The position numbers were made by a program, and so were the translations under genes. The notes below the pieces were generated by a model, which searched no databases, was not told where the DNA came from, and saw nothing but the letters and a program-made list of their open reading frames with translations. 64,000 nucleotides of DNA from Methylobacterium sp. Leaf112 (GTDB lineage: Bacteria > Pseudomonadota > Alphaproteobacteria > Rhizobiales > Beijerinckiaceae): positions 186,856-250,855 of the forward strand of contig NZ_LMNG01000023.1 in NCBI RefSeq assembly GCF_001423295.1, read 5' to 3'. Position 1 is the stretch's first letter, and every line of letters starts with the position of its first letter. Positions 41,728 through 52,178 of the stretch are shown here, in pieces.

Positions 41728-43260
41728 TCAACGCTTGGTCAGCCCGCCCAGCACATTGCGAAGGATCGCGTTCCCCACCTCCGTTCCAACCTTGCGCGCC
41801 ATGGAACGGGCAGCGTTACCGATGACCTGTTCGGCGAGGGTTTGTGGAGGGCGGCGCCCCTTTGCAGCGGGTTTCGAGCCGAAGACGCTGCCGAGCAATC
41901 CACCGAGCATGCCCGTCAGACCGCCCTCGGCTTGCTGAGCCGCCTCTGCCGGCGCGGAATCCAAACCCTTGCGCTTGGCCAGGATCTCGTAGGCGCTCTC
42001 GTTGTCGACCGCCGCATCGTACTTCCCCCGCACGGGGCTGTTCGCCATGAGGCTCGCTCGCTCGGCCGGCGTGATGGGGCCGACGCGGCCCTGGGGCGGA
42101 GCGACGAGGGCCCGCTCGACGATGGAAGGCGTTCCCTTCGCTTCGAGGAAGCTCATCAAGGCCTCGCCGACGCCGAGTTCGGTGATGGCCTTGGCGACAT
42201 CGAAACCCGGATTCTGGCGAAACGTCTCGGCCGCCGACTTCACCGCACGCTGGTCGCGCGGCGTGAAGGCGCGCAAGGCGTGCTGCACCCGGTTGCCGAG
42301 CTGACCGAGAACCGACTCGGGGACATCGAGGGGGTTCTGGGTGACGAAGTAGACGCCGACACCCTTGGAGCGGATCAGCCGCACCACCTGCTCGACGGCA
42401 TCGAGAAGCGCTTTGGGCGCATCGTCGAACAGCAGGTGGGCCTCGTCGAAGAAGAAGACGAGCTTGGGCTTGTCGAGGTCTCCCACCTCGGGCAATTGCT
42501 CGAACAGCTCCGACAGCATCCACAACAGGAAGGCGGCGTAGAGCCGGGGCCGCTGCATGAGCTTGTCGGCGGCCAGGATGTTGACGATGCCGCGCCCTTC
42601 GCGGTCGGTCTTCATGAAATCGTTGAGGTCCAGGGCCGGCTCGCCGAAAAACTGGTCTGCACCCTGATTCTCCAGCATCAGCAGCTGACGCTGGATGGCC
42701 CCCACGCTCGCCGCCGAGGCGTTGCCGTACTGGCCCGAGATCGCCTTCAGGTTCTCCGAGACGTAGAGCAGGAGGGCACGCAGATCCTTGAGGTCGAGAA
42801 CCGGCCATTCGTTGTCGTCGGCAATCCGGAAGGCGATGTTGAGGACGCCCTCCTGGGTGTCGTTGAGTTCCAACAGGCGGGCGAGAACCAGGGGCCCCAT
42901 CTCGATCACGGTCGCGCGGATCGGATGCCCCTGGTCGCCGAACAGATCCCAGAACACCACCGGGAAGCGGTCGGGCTCGTACGGAATACCAAGCTGCTCG
43001 GCACGTTCGACGAAATGAGGCTTCGCTTCCCCGGCGGCGGCGAGCCCGGACAAATCCCCCTTGATGTCGGCGGCGAAGACCGGGACCCCGGCATTCGAAA
43101 AGCCCTCGGCCATCACTTGCAGGGTCACGGTCTTGCCGGTGCCGGTGGCGCCCGCCACGAGGCCATGGCGGTTGGCGAGCCGCAGGGTGAGTGCCTCCGG
43201 CTTGGTGCCGCCCCCCTTCAGGAGACTCTTGCCCACGAGGATTGTGCCGTCGCCCTGCAT
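41728..43260 (-). CDS. HerA/YjgR-like ATPase (DUF853)
   Basis: The 510-residue protein has a HerA-type RecA-fold ATPase: Walker A GATGTGKT (about 37-44), Walker [12 protein letters not shown] (about 275) and an arginine-finger-like block [14 protein letters not shown]. Between about 405 and 470 there is a Gly/Ala-rich linker. The E. coli homologue YjgR is a putative nucleoside triphosphatase. HerA proteins translocate DNA in repair or defence, but no NurA nuclease gene is adjacent and the role is unknown. The ATG at 43260 (MQGDGTIL) was preferred to one 84 bases upstream. Confidence 0.88.
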   Translation of the reverse strand: MQGDGTILVGKSLLKGGGTKPEALTLRLANRHGLVAGATGTGKTVTLQVMAEGFSNAGVPVFAADIKGDLSGLAAAGEAKPHFVERAEQLGIPYEPDRFPVVFWDLFGDQGHPIRATVIEMGPLVLARLLELNDTQEGVLNIAFRIADDNEWPVLDLKDLRALLLYVSENLKAISGQYGNASAASVGAIQRQLLMLENQGADQFFGEPALDLNDFMKTDREGRGIVNILAADKLMQRPRLYAAFLLWMLSELFEQLPEVGDLDKPKLVFFFDEAHLLFDDAPKALLDAVEQVVRLIRSKGVGVYFVTQNPLDVPESVLGQLGNRVQHALRAFTPRDQRAVKSAAETFRQNPGFDVAKAITELGVGEALMSFLEAKGTPSIVERALVAPPQGRVGPITPAERASLMANSPVRGKYDAAVDNESAYEILAKRKGLDSAPAEAAQQAEGGLTGMLGGLLGSVFGSKPAAKGRRPPQTLAEQVIGNAARSMARKVGTEVGNAILRNVLGGLTKR

Positions 43261-43429
43261 GATCGCCCACTCCCCGATGCTGAGAAGCGGCGTGCCGCCT
43301 CGCTCAGGTGGGTTATGCGGCCTGGGCGCGGCATTTTCCAGCAACAGAGGCCTGACGCGGCTGCCACCCTTGATTTACCCGCGGCAAGGCCGGACAGACA
43401 AAATCCCGAATGCTCTGGAGCGACCCGAG

Positions 43430-43816
43430 ATGGAAGAGTTGATTGCCCGCGTCACCACCGTGACGGGGCTGGACGCCGCGACCGCCCAGACGGCCATCGG
43501 CCACATTCTGGCCTTCCTCCAGAAGGAAGGGCCCGCCACCGAAGTCAGCCAGCTCCTCGCCACCCTTCCCGGTTCTGAGACCACCATTGCGGAGTCCAAT
43601 GCGGGCGAAGGCGGCGGCGGTCTGATGGGCATGCTCGGTGGCATGATGGGCGGCGGCGTGATGGCGCTGGGTCAGAAACTCATGGCGGCCGGTGTCCCCA
43701 TGGGCCAGATGCAGCCGCTCGGCCGGGAGCTGTTCGCCTACGGCCGCGAGAAGGCCGGCGAGGACGTCATGGGGCCCATCGTCGGCTCGATCCCCGGCCT
43801 GAATCAGTTCGTCTGA
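43430..43816 (+). CDS. Gly/Met-rich small protein, DUF2267/DUF2780-like
   Basis: The 128-residue protein has an N-terminal helical part (MEELIARVTTVTGLDAATAQ), a flexible Gly/Met run near 65-80 (GGGLMGMLGGMMGGG) and a second helical part. The pattern of early helices followed by a Gly-rich loop resembles DUF2267 and DUF2780 proteins. No signal peptide is seen. It diverges from the HerA-like gene. Function unknown. Confidence 0.65.
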   Translation: MEELIARVTTVTGLDAATAQTAIGHILAFLQKEGPATEVSQLLATLPGSETTIAESNAGEGGGGLMGMLGGMMGGGVMALGQKLMAAGVPMGQMQPLGRELFAYGREKAGEDVMGPIVGSIPGLNQFV

Positions 43817-44017
43817 CCATCCATTCGATCCACTTCGGCGGCTACGCACGTGCGGGCTGCCGGAGAGGTGTCGGCTAAGCGCCTCAACTCGCTCTCGCAC
43901 TTGGCGAATCCGTGTCATAAAAGCGTGTGCGCCGCATGGTGTTGTGGCGTCCCGAAGGCGTGAGGTTCAGGGCTCCGGGGTGAGCCCGTCTCGCGATCCC
44001 GACAGGCGGATTCGACC

Positions 44018-45046
44018 ATGGTTCCGAACTTCGCGCGAGAGGCATCCGCGGCGTGGCTCACCGGTTGGGAGACGCACGTTCATGCGCCCTTCACCCGAAT
44101 GAAGCGCAAGCGCAGCGAAGCAGGCCTTTTGGGAGTGCCCACCCCACACGGGCGGGCGCTCATCCCGCCCGGTTCCGTACCGATCAAGTTCACGCCGCGC
44201 CTGAAGAAGCCGTTCCCGGCCCCAGGCCTCGATCCGAGCCTCGGACGCATCGGCAATCTCGAGGTTCGGCTGGCGACTTCCGTGTCCGAGATTCGCCGGG
44301 CGCAGCGCCTGCGCTACCGGGTGTTCTTCGAGGAGATGCAGGCGGTGGCCACCGGCCTGTCCCTGCTTTCGCGCCGGGATATCGATGCCTACGACACGGT
44401 CTGCGACCACCTCCTCGTCATCGATCACGCAGCCACGGACGAGACCCCGTTCCGGCGCCCCCGCCCGAAGGTGGTGGGCACCTACCGCCTCCTGCGCCAG
44501 GAGACGGCCGACCGGCATTTCGGCTTCTACACGGAGGCCGAGTACGACATCGCGCCCCTCCTCGCCGCGCATCCGGGCGAGCGCTTCCTCGAACTCGGCC
44601 GCTCCTGTGTCCTCAAGCCCTACCGGACCAAGCGCACGGTGGAACTGCTCTGGGCCGGAATCTGGGCCTACGTCCAACACCACCGCATCGATGCCATGCT
44701 CGGCTGCGCCAGCCTGGAGGGCACCGATCCGGACCGCCTCGCCCTCCCCTTGAGCTTCCTCCATCATCACGCCCGCGCGCCGGAAGGCTGGGGCGCCACG
44801 GCCCTGCCCGCACGTTACGTCGCCATGGACCGCCTCGCCCGCGAAGCCGTGGACCCGAAAGCCGCCCTTCAATCCCTGCCGCCCCTGATCAAGGGCTACC
44901 TCCGGGTCGGCGCGACCTTCGGCGACGGGGCCGTGGTCGATCATCAGTTCGGCACCACCGACGTATTCGTGGTCCTGCCGGTCTCGGCCATCGCCGCGCG
45001 CTACATCGATCATTTCGGCCCCACCGCGAACCGCAAGGCCGCGTAA
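44018..45046 (+). CDS. olsB: L-ornithine N(alpha)-acyltransferase
   Basis: The 342-residue GNAT-fold enzyme attaches a 3-hydroxyacyl chain from ACP to ornithine, the first step of ornithine lipid synthesis; OlsA would finish the lipid. The family blocks are clear: AQRLRYRVFFEEM (about 97-109), VVGTYRLLRQ, ELGRSCVLKPYRTKRTVELL and GCASLEGTDPDRLALPLSFL. About 75 residues precede the core, longer than rhizobial OlsB, so an internal ATG at 44099 is possible. A hairpin encloses the stop codon. No olsA gene is in the window. Confidence 0.85.
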   Translation: MVPNFAREASAAWLTGWETHVHAPFTRMKRKRSEAGLLGVPTPHGRALIPPGSVPIKFTPRLKKPFPAPGLDPSLGRIGNLEVRLATSVSEIRRAQRLRYRVFFEEMQAVATGLSLLSRRDIDAYDTVCDHLLVIDHAATDETPFRRPRPKVVGTYRLLRQETADRHFGFYTEAEYDIAPLLAAHPGERFLELGRSCVLKPYRTKRTVELLWAGIWAYVQHHRIDAMLGCASLEGTDPDRLALPLSFLHHHARAPEGWGATALPARYVAMDRLAREAVDPKAALQSLPPLIKGYLRVGATFGDGAVVDHQFGTTDVFVVLPVSAIAARYIDHFGPTANRKAA

Positions 45047-45058
45047 CGCGGCTTGCGG
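45031..45058 (+). terminator. Hairpin enclosing the olsB stop codon
   Basis: CCGCAAG-G-CCGCG pairs with CGCGG-CTTGCGG, and the TAA stop forms the loop. There is one bulged G and no U-tract. It may be a terminator or a block that limits downstream translation. Confidence 0.5.
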
Positions 45059-45109
45059 GAACCGCATCCCTCCGGCAACCCGGTCCCGCGGGCCGGAGGG
45101 GCGGGACGG

Positions 45110-46228
45110 ATGCGGGGCTATCGATACGAGGCGCTCGACGGTGTGCGGGGTCTCGCCGCGCAGGCGGTGGTGCTCACCCACGCGGTGGAGATGGCGTTCC
45201 TGCCCACCCATGGGACAGGAGCGGCCATCACCGGCTGGATCGGCCGAGTCTCGGTGATGACCTTCTTCGCCCTCAGCGGTTTCGTCATCGCCACGAGTCT
45301 CGGCCGGATGGCCGGGCGGGATGGCCGCTTCCTCGTGCCCTACGCGGTCCACCGGGTGGCCCGCATCGCGCCCCCCTTGATCTTCGCCATCGCCCTCACC
45401 TTCGCGGTGGGCATCCTCGGCCGGGCCGGCCTCCCCCTCCTGACCCGGACGGGGGAGCCTTACACCATGGGCGTCCTCGCCTTCCTGCGGGGCATCACCC
45501 TGACGTTCGCCCCCAGCGACGCGACCTTCGTCATCGACAATCCGCTCTGGTCCCTGCGCCAGGAGGTCTACCTCTACGCGGTCGCCGCCTTCGCCACCCT
45601 GGCCATCGTCGGGCGTGGAGCCTGGCGCGCCACGGGGATCGTCCTCGCTTCGGGGCTCGTTCTCGTGACGGCCAATCGGTTCTTCTACCTGCAATCCCTG
45701 GCCCTGTTCGGGGCGGGCGTGGGCGCGGCCCGGCTCGGGGGACATCCCGGCCTACGCCGGCTGGCGGCGACACCGGTCGTTCTCCCCATCGCGGGGCTCG
45801 CGCTCGGCGCACCCCTGGCCTTCGCGGCGAACCCCGGCTTCGTCGATGCCATGAGCGCGTGGGGGCCGTTCCTCGCCTACCAGGCTGCACTGGGACTGCC
45901 CCTGGCCGTCGCTCTGCTCGGTCTGGCGACGAACGAGGCGCCCGCCGCACGGACTTTCGCGCGCTGGGAAGGCGCAGCCTCGTTCTCCTACACCCTCTAC
46001 GTGGTGCACATGCCGATCCTGGTCCTGGTGTTCTCCGTTCGCGCCCACTTCGGCTGGGCGTCGGGTCGGACCGGCGATGTTGCGACCTTCGCGGCGGCGT
46101 GGCTCGTGGCCCAGGCTGTTGCGATCGCCGCCGCCCGTGCCGTGGAGCGTCCGAAGCCGGCACGGGCGGCCCTCTTCGGCGCTCTGTGGCGGCTCGGATG
46201 GGCGCAGCCCACCCAGGGCCGGGCCTGA
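45110..46228 (+). CDS. Acyltransferase-3 family membrane protein (OafA/YrhL-like)
   Basis: The 372-residue integral membrane protein has about ten hydrophobic segments. It starts with the family pattern YEALDGVRGLAAQAVVLTHA, which holds the catalytic-region His, and has FFALSGFVI near residue 55. Such enzymes acetylate or otherwise acylate sugars of LPS, exopolysaccharide or peptidoglycan. It follows olsB by 63 bp and could modify the envelope alongside it. The ATG at 45110 follows a GGAGGGGCGGGACGG tract; an upstream TTG is less likely. It converges with the SDR gene three bases later. Confidence 0.88.
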   Translation: MRGYRYEALDGVRGLAAQAVVLTHAVEMAFLPTHGTGAAITGWIGRVSVMTFFALSGFVIATSLGRMAGRDGRFLVPYAVHRVARIAPPLIFAIALTFAVGILGRAGLPLLTRTGEPYTMGVLAFLRGITLTFAPSDATFVIDNPLWSLRQEVYLYAVAAFATLAIVGRGAWRATGIVLASGLVLVTANRFFYLQSLALFGAGVGAARLGGHPGLRRLAATPVVLPIAGLALGAPLAFAANPGFVDAMSAWGPFLAYQAALGLPLAVALLGLATNEAPAARTFARWEGAASFSYTLYVVHMPILVLVFSVRAHFGWASGRTGDVATFAAAWLVAQAVAIAAARAVERPKPARAALFGALWRLGWAQPTQGRA

Positions 46229-46231
46229 AGT

Positions 46232-47098
46232 CTAAGGCGCGCGCGCATCCGCCACGAGGGCGGCCAGTCCCTCGCGGTAGGTCGGATAGGCGAGATCGAC
46301 GCCGAGTTCCTCGCGGATCAGCCGGTTCCGCACGCGCTTGTTCTCGCCGTAGAAGCTGCGCGCCATCTGACTGAGATCCGCGGTCTCGAAATCGATCTCC
46401 GGCGGCAGGGGCAGGCCCGCGAGGCTGGCTGCGTGCTCGGTCACCACCTGTGGCGCGGTCGGTGCGTCGTCCGTGACGTTGTAGACCGCCCCGGCCCGGG
46501 GCCGGTCGAGGGAGGCGAGCAGCGTGGTCGCGATATCGTCCACATGGATGCGGTTGAACACCTGTCCGGCCTTGATGATCCGCTGCGACTTGCCCTCGCG
46601 CAACTTGACGATCGGGTTTCGGCCAGGCCCGTAGATGCCGGCCAGGCGGAACACCTGCACGGCCTTGTTGGACTCGCGCCCAAGGGTGAGCCAGGCCGCT
46701 TCCACGGCGAGGCGCCCGTGCGAGCGCTGGCTCGTCGGACGCGGCTCCGTCGTCTCGTCGATCCACGCACCCTGCTGGTCACCGTAGACGCCGATGGTCG
46801 AGAGGTAACCGATCCAGCCGATGCGACTCTCGCGAATGGCATCGCCGTAGCCAGTCAGAACCGTGTCGCCCTCCCGCCCGGGGGGAGCCGAGACGAGGAG
46901 CACATCGGTATCGGCGAGATCGGCGGCGATGCGGTCGTCGTCGCCGTCCGGCCCGAACGTCCGAAGAGCCACGCCGGCGAGGCCGGCCCCGGGCCGCGAC
47001 GGATCGGTCACCGTGGCACGGACCTCGGCGAAGCGGCCCGAGGCCCGTTCGACGAACCGGCGAGCCGTGAAGCCGAGGCCGAAGACGAAGAGGTTCAT
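46232..47098 (-). CDS. SDR-family NAD(P)-dependent epimerase/dehydratase-like protein (YeeZ-like)
   Basis: The 288-residue protein has an N-terminal Rossmann motif in a compact form, [14 protein letters not shown] (about 4-17), and YLSTIGVYG in place of the classical SDR Tyr-x3-Lys centre. [16 protein letters not shown] is found in the middle. Members of this atypical extended SDR group are of unknown substrate. Its ATG overlaps the queG stop in an ATGA, so it is coupled to queG. Confidence 0.85.
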   Translation of the reverse strand: MNLFVFGLGFTARRFVERASGRFAEVRATVTDPSRPGAGLAGVALRTFGPDGDDDRIAADLADTDVLLVSAPPGREGDTVLTGYGDAIRESRIGWIGYLSTIGVYGDQQGAWIDETTEPRPTSQRSHGRLAVEAAWLTLGRESNKAVQVFRLAGIYGPGRNPIVKLREGKSQRIIKAGQVFNRIHVDDIATTLLASLDRPRAGAVYNVTDDAPTAPQVVTEHAASLAGLPLPPEIDFETADLSQMARSFYGENKRVRNRLIREELGVDLAYPTYREGLAALVADARAP

Positions 47099-48237
47099 GA
47101 GTCTCGTAGTTCCTGCGCGATCGATCCCAACGGGCCATTCTGAGTCAGGCCGTTCTGCCATTCAGCCCGGACCGCGTCATCCGTTTCCTGCCGACCGTGC
47201 TCCTCGAATGCGGCCCGCAGGGCGTCCGCGTCGAAGAGGCGGGTGGCGGCCCAGACCGCCATGCCGCGCACCAGGGGCGCGGGATCGCTGAGGCAGCGTA
47301 CCACCTCGGGTGCGAGCGCGGCCGATCCGGAATTGCCGATGGCGATGAGGACGTTCCGCAGGAATCGGTCTCGGCCCGTGCGCTTGATCGGGGTCCCGGC
47401 GAACCGCGTCCGGAACCCTGCGTCGTCGAGCCGGGCCAGATCGGCGAGGGGGGGAGCCGCCAGGTCGGCCCGCGCGGCGAGCCGCCCTTCCCCCGCGATC
47501 GCCGCGAACTTGTTCCAGGGACAGACCGCTAGGCAGTCGTCGCAGCCGAAGATGCGATTGCCGATGGCGGCGCGAAACGCGCGGGGAATCGGACCCTCAT
47601 GCTCGATGGTGAGGTAGGAGATGCAGCGTCTGGCATCGAGCTGGTAGGGCGCCGGAAACGCGTCGGTCGGACAGATATCGAGGCAGCGCCGGCACGAGCC
47701 GCAATGGTCGGTCTCGGGCGCGTCCGCCGCGAGATCGGCCGAGGTGTAGATCGCTCCGAGCAGGAGCCAGTTGCCGTGGGCGCGCGAGACGAGGACCGTG
47801 TGCTTGCCCTGCCAGCCGAGGCCGGCGGCCTCGGCCAGGGGCTTCTCCATCACCGGCGCGGTGTCCACGAACACCTTCACGCGCACGTCGCCCTTGGCCG
47901 AGAGGTAGCCCCCGAGTTCCTTGAGCTTGCCCTTCATCACCTCGTGATAGTCGCGCCGCTGCGCATAGGCCGCGATGGCGCCCCGGTCGCGCCGGTCCGA
48001 CGCCGCGAGGGGATTTTCCTCCGGCCCGTAGCTCATGCCGAGCATGATCACGCTGCGCACCCCCGGCCACAGGGTCGCCGGGTCGGCGCGCTGGTCGGCC
48101 CGGTCCACCATCCAGGCCATGTCGCCGTGATGGCCGGCGGCGAGCCATGTCGGCAGGCGCTCGACCAGGGCCGGCACCGCATCGGGCCGGGTCACGCGCA
48201 CATCGTCGAAGCCGAGGTGCCGGGCGCGGGTCTCCAC
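47095..48237 (-). CDS. queG: Epoxyqueuosine reductase
   Basis: The cobalamin and iron-sulfur enzyme makes queuosine in tRNA from epoxyqueuosine. Two 4Fe-4S clusters are marked by [16 protein letters not shown] and by [15 protein letters not shown]. The catalytic-domain segment [13 protein letters not shown] and the C-terminal HEAT-like repeats are also present. No ATG exists in the region where the family begins. The start is set at GTG 48237, shortly before [14 protein letters not shown], giving 380 residues. This is provisional, because the frame stays open into the GST gene and a CTG or ATT upstream cannot be excluded. Confidence 0.93.
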   Translation of the reverse strand: METRARHLGFDDVRVTRPDAVPALVERLPTWLAAGHHGDMAWMVDRADQRADPATLWPGVRSVIMLGMSYGPEENPLAASDRRDRGAIAAYAQRRDYHEVMKGKLKELGGYLSAKGDVRVKVFVDTAPVMEKPLAEAAGLGWQGKHTVLVSRAHGNWLLLGAIYTSADLAADAPETDHCGSCRRCLDICPTDAFPAPYQLDARRCISYLTIEHEGPIPRAFRAAIGNRIFGCDDCLAVCPWNKFAAIAGEGRLAARADLAAPPLADLARLDDAGFRTRFAGTPIKRTGRDRFLRNVLIAIGNSGSAALAPEVVRCLSDPAPLVRGMAVWAATRLFDADALRAAFEEHGRQETDDAVRAEWQNGLTQNGPLGSIAQELRDS

Positions 48238-48302
48238 GGCCCGGCGCAGGTCGTCCCCCGCCAGAATCTTGCGCGGTGGACGGACTTTCGTCGGGCCGTC
48301 GG

Positions 48303-48995
48303 TCAGAAGTCCAGGTCCGCGTAGTGGTCGGCCGGCGCCATGCCCGGCACCCGGTCGGCCAGGAGCGTGCGGAAGCACGGGCGCGACTTCACCCGTGCGT
48401 ACCAGTCCCGCGCCGTCTCGTCCTCGTCCCATGGTACGTCGCCGAGGTAATCCACGCAGGAGAGGTGGGCGGCCGCCGCCAGATCCGCATAGGTCAGATG
48501 GTCGCCCGCAATCCATTTGCGGCGGGACATGAGGTAGCCGATGTACTTCAGGTGATAGCGCACATTGGTGCGCGCCGCCCGGATGGCGTTCATGTCCGGG
48601 GGCCCGCCACCCGCGGCACTGTTCATGAAGCGCTTGAAGATCTTTTCCGTGACGAGGTAGCCCGTCACCTCCGCATCGAACTTGACCAGGAACCAGTCGA
48701 GGAGCCGGCGGACCTCGACGCGGGCCGCCGTGGTCTCGGGCAAGAGGCGCCGGCCGCTGAGGCCGAGCCCCCGCGTCTCGTCGAGATACTCGGCGATGAT
48801 GCCGGCTCCCGGAATCGCCAGCCCCGATTGCTCCACCAGCACCGGCGTCGTGCCGGCCGGGTTGATGATCAGGAAGGCGTCGCGCCGCTCCCACGGGCGT
48901 TCCTCCAGCAGGGAGGGCTCCATCCCCATCTCGGCAAGCACGAGGCGGATGAAGCGCGAATGGGGGCAGAAGGGGGAGTGGTGAAGCGTCGCCAT
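48303..48995 (-). CDS. Glutathione S-transferase family protein
   Basis: The 230-residue protein has an N-terminal thioredoxin-like domain (1-80) beginning [19 protein letters not shown], with an SPFCP motif where the catalytic Ser/Cys lies, and the cis-Pro segment NPAGTTPVL. An all-helical C-terminal domain follows (about 90-215) with the usual [11 protein letters not shown] block. Substrate unknown. Same-strand queG follows. Confidence 0.88.
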   Translation of the reverse strand: MATLHHSPFCPHSRFIRLVLAEMGMEPSLLEERPWERRDAFLIINPAGTTPVLVEQSGLAIPGAGIIAEYLDETRGLGLSGRRLLPETTAARVEVRRLLDWFLVKFDAEVTGYLVTEKIFKRFMNSAAGGGPPDMNAIRAARTNVRYHLKYIGYLMSRRKWIAGDHLTYADLAAAAHLSCVDYLGDVPWDEDETARDWYARVKSRPCFRTLLADRVPGMAPADHYADLDF

Positions 48996-49237
48996 CGAGG
49001 CCGTTCGGACGGGGGAAGCTGCCGGGGACGAGCCGTATCGGGCCCCTCGCAGAGGGTCGCCCCTCCAGACTTATTGCTCGATCGTTGCCGCCTCATTAAC
49101 ACGCTCAGCCAAAGGCGGTAACCATCCGTCAACCGTCATGGTCGATGGCTCGGATTGAATCCGAGGCCGTGCCCGGCGCGTGACCTGCGTGGCCACGCCG
49201 CGACACAATGCTCTACAACTTGAAGCGAGGCGATACG

Positions 49238-50044
49238 ATGATGGATGCGATGAGCATCGCGAAGGCGGTCGTCCTCGCCGTGGTGGAAGGCGCGACGGAG
49301 TTCATCCCCGTCTCGTCCACGGGGCACCAGCTCCTGGTCGGCCACTTCATCGGCTTCCAGTCGCCCAACAACACCTTCGAGGTGCTGATCCAGCTCGGTG
49401 CGATCCTGGCGATCCTGGCGGTCTATTTCGGGCGTCTGCTCGGCATCGCCAAAGCTCTCCCGAGCGATCCCAACGCCCGCCGCTTCGTGTTCGGCATCCT
49501 CCTCGCGTTCCTGCCGGCGGCCATCGTCGGCGGCCTCTTCTCCAAGTACATCAAGTACTACCTCTTCAATCCGTGGATCGTGTGCGCGACCCTCGTGGCG
49601 GGCGGCCTCGTCCTCCTCGTGCTCGACGAGACGGATCTGGAGGTGAAGAAGCGCGACGTGTTCGACTTCTCCCTGCCGATGGATTTCAAGATCGGCCTGT
49701 TCCAGTGCATCGCGATGATTCCCGGTGTGTCGCGCTCCGGCGCCACCATCGTGGGTGCGATGCTCATGGGTGCCGACAAGCGCTCCGCGACGGAATTCTC
49801 GTTCTACCTCGCGATCCCCACCATGGCCGGTGCCTTCGCCAAGGACCTGCTCGACAACTACAAGAACCTCTCCCGCGACGAAACCGGCCTCATCGTCGTC
49901 GGCTTCATCGTCGCGTTCTTCTCCGCCCTGTTCGTGGTCCGTACGGTGCTCGACTACGTCTCCGCCCACGGCTTTCGCCTGTTCGCATGGTGGCGCATCA
50001 TCGTCGGGTCCCTCGGCTTCTTCGGGTTGATCGTCTTCGGTTGA
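49238..50044 (+). CDS. uppP: Undecaprenyl-diphosphate phosphatase
   Basis: The 268-residue membrane enzyme recycles the undecaprenyl carrier used for peptidoglycan and surface polysaccharides, and gives bacitracin resistance. Signature motifs EGATEFIPVSSTGH (about 17-30) and PGVSRSGATIVGAML (about 163-177) are present among about eight membrane helices. The ATG at 49238 is preceded by GAGGCGATACG and gives family length; an ATG at 49208 adds ten polar residues. Confidence 0.95.
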   Translation: MMDAMSIAKAVVLAVVEGATEFIPVSSTGHQLLVGHFIGFQSPNNTFEVLIQLGAILAILAVYFGRLLGIAKALPSDPNARRFVFGILLAFLPAAIVGGLFSKYIKYYLFNPWIVCATLVAGGLVLLVLDETDLEVKKRDVFDFSLPMDFKIGLFQCIAMIPGVSRSGATIVGAMLMGADKRSATEFSFYLAIPTMAGAFAKDLLDNYKNLSRDETGLIVVGFIVAFFSALFVVRTVLDYVSAHGFRLFAWWRIIVGSLGFFGLIVFG

Positions 50045-50215
50045 GGCGCGCCACGCCGGCGAGGACCGGAGGGCAATTCCGAGACCGGGCCGGCGTATTC
50101 GATATCCGGGATCGGGGGCGATTGCTTCGGCGTGCGCCACCGTGCAAGGGCTTTTCCGGACATTGATGCTGTGACCGGCCCTCTGCGGCCGGTGCCCCGA
50201 TCGAAGGCCCGAACG

Positions 50216-52066
50216 ATGGAAGACCGTCCCCTCGCCGACCTGTTTCCGCCTGCGACCCGCGAGCGCTGGCTCGGCCTCGTCGACGGCGTGCTGAAAGGCG
50301 GGGATTTCGAGAAGCGCCTCGTCTCGAAGACCGCCGACGGCATCCGGGTCGAACCCCTCTACGAACCGGCAGCCCCCGTAGCCCAGCCCATGCGGGCGCC
50401 CGGGCCCTGGCGCATCGCGCAACGGGTCGATCACCCGCAGGCGGAGCCTGCCCAGGCGCTGGCGCTCGCCGATCTCGAAGGCGGCGCCGATGCCCTGACC
50501 CTCGTCTTTTCAGGTGCCCCCTCGGCCAGGGGCTACGGACTGAGCGCCGCCACCGTCGAGGAACTGGACGCGGCGCTCGCCAGCGTGATGCTGCCCCTCA
50601 TCGCCATTCGCCTCGATGCGGGCGGCCGGGGTGTCGAGGCCGCGACCCTGCTGAAGGGGGTGGCCGAGCGGCGGGGCGAGGCCCTGGCCGGCCTCGACCT
50701 CGATCTCGGTCTCGATCCCATCGGCACTTTCGCGGCGACGGGCCGCCTCGGCGCGGACTTCGCCAAGGACCTGTCGGATACGCTCGCGCGCTTCGACGAA
50801 GCGGGTTTCGACGGCCGGGTGGGCCTCGCCGATGGGCGCCCCTACCACGAGGCCGGTGCCAGCGAGGCGGTGGAACTCGCAGCCAGCCTCGCGACGGCGG
50901 TCGCCTACCTGCGCGCGCTCGAAACCGGCAGCCACGATCTCGCCCGTGCCCGCGACGCCATCGCGATCCTGTTGGTGGCCGATGCCGACGAGTTCCTGAC
51001 CATCGCCAAATTCCGGGCCATGCGCCGGCTCTGGGCCCGGGTCGAGGCGGCCTGCGGGCTCGACCCCAAGCCCTTACGGCTGCACGCGGAAACGGCGTGG
51101 CGGATGATGAACCGCAACGATCCGTTCGTGAACATCCTCCGCACCTCCATGGCGGCGGGGTCGGCCGGCCTCGGCGGCGCCGACAGCGTCACCGCCCTGC
51201 CCTACACGGCGGCCCTCGGGCTCGCCGACGCCTTCGCGCGCCGGGTGGTGCGCAACAGCCAGATCGTCCTGATCGAGGAATCCAACCTCGCCCGGGTCGC
51301 CGATCCGGCGGCGGGGGCCGGCAGCTTCGAGACCCTGACGGACGAGCTGACCCGGACTGCCTGGAGCGCGTTCCAGGCCATCGAGGCCGAGGGCGGCATC
51401 GTCGCGAGCCTTCGCGCCGGCACCCTCCAGGCCCGGATCGCCGAGACCGCCGAGACCCGTACGCGGAACGTCGCCACCCGGCGTGAAGCCCTGACCGGGG
51501 CAAGCGAATTCCCGTTCCTGGCCGAGAAGCCGGTGACCGTTCTGGACGTCGCACCAGTGCCCGGAGAGGCCGTTCCGTTCGGCGCGGGCGAGACCCTCAC
51601 CTGCGCGCCCCTGCCCTCGCGCCGTCTGGCCGAGCCCTACGAGGCGCTTCGCGATGCGTCCGATACGCACCTCGCCGCGACCGGCAAGCGACCGCGGGTG
51701 TTCCTCGCCAATCTCGGCGCGGTGGCGGTGTTCAATGCCCGTTCGACGTTTGCCGCCAATGCGTTCGCGGCCGGCGGCATCGAGGCGGTGAACGAGGACG
51801 GGTTCGAGGAGGCCGAGGCCGCGGCGCAGGCGTTCACGAAATCGGGGGCCCGCATCGCCTGCCTGTGCTCGTCGGACGCGGTCTACGCCGCCAGGGCGGT
51901 GGCGGTGGCGCAGGCCCTGAAGGCGGCCGGCGCTGAGCGGATCTACCTCGCGGGCAAGCCCGGGGAGCTGAACGACGCGCTGAAGGCGGCCGGCGTCCAC
52001 GACTTCCTGTTCGCCGGCTGCGACCTGCTGGCCCTGCTCACGGAGGCGCAAGCTGCGGCACGCTGA
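50216..52066 (+). CDS. mcmB: Methylmalonyl-CoA mutase small subunit
   Basis: The 616-residue subunit pairs with McmA. It has the same barrel plus Rossmann-like layout but lacks the cobalamin-ligand DxHxxG, as small subunits do. Core segments include LHAETAWRMMNRNDPFVNILRTSM, GGADSVTALPYTAALG and RNSQIVLIEESNLARVADPAAG; the C-terminal domain holds CLCSSDAVYAARAVAVAQAL. The ATG at 50216 (MEDRPLADLF) fits the family; an upstream in-frame ATG adds 28 residues. A short GGCCGGT hairpin (50174-50193) lies just upstream. Confidence 0.95.
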   Translation: MEDRPLADLFPPATRERWLGLVDGVLKGGDFEKRLVSKTADGIRVEPLYEPAAPVAQPMRAPGPWRIAQRVDHPQAEPAQALALADLEGGADALTLVFSGAPSARGYGLSAATVEELDAALASVMLPLIAIRLDAGGRGVEAATLLKGVAERRGEALAGLDLDLGLDPIGTFAATGRLGADFAKDLSDTLARFDEAGFDGRVGLADGRPYHEAGASEAVELAASLATAVAYLRALETGSHDLARARDAIAILLVADADEFLTIAKFRAMRRLWARVEAACGLDPKPLRLHAETAWRMMNRNDPFVNILRTSMAAGSAGLGGADSVTALPYTAALGLADAFARRVVRNSQIVLIEESNLARVADPAAGAGSFETLTDELTRTAWSAFQAIEAEGGIVASLRAGTLQARIAETAETRTRNVATRREALTGASEFPFLAEKPVTVLDVAPVPGEAVPFGAGETLTCAPLPSRRLAEPYEALRDASDTHLAATGKRPRVFLANLGAVAVFNARSTFAANAFAAGGIEAVNEDGFEEAEAAAQAFTKSGARIACLCSSDAVYAARAVAVAQALKAAGAERIYLAGKPGELNDALKAAGVHDFLFAGCDLLALLTEAQAAAR

Positions 52067-52178
52067 AGACCAAGCTGTGGCGCGCTGACGACCAGACCGC
52101 GGTACGCCGAAGCCGCAACCGAACCGGCGTCCGGGGCGTTCTACGAGCGTTGCCGTACTATCTCCGGAGCGGAAAACC

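Noticed and set aside
48996..49237. CtrA-type site upstream of uppP (ATTAAC and GGTAACC nearby)
   Set aside because: The two half-like matches do not have the required 7-base spacing or a second TTAA.
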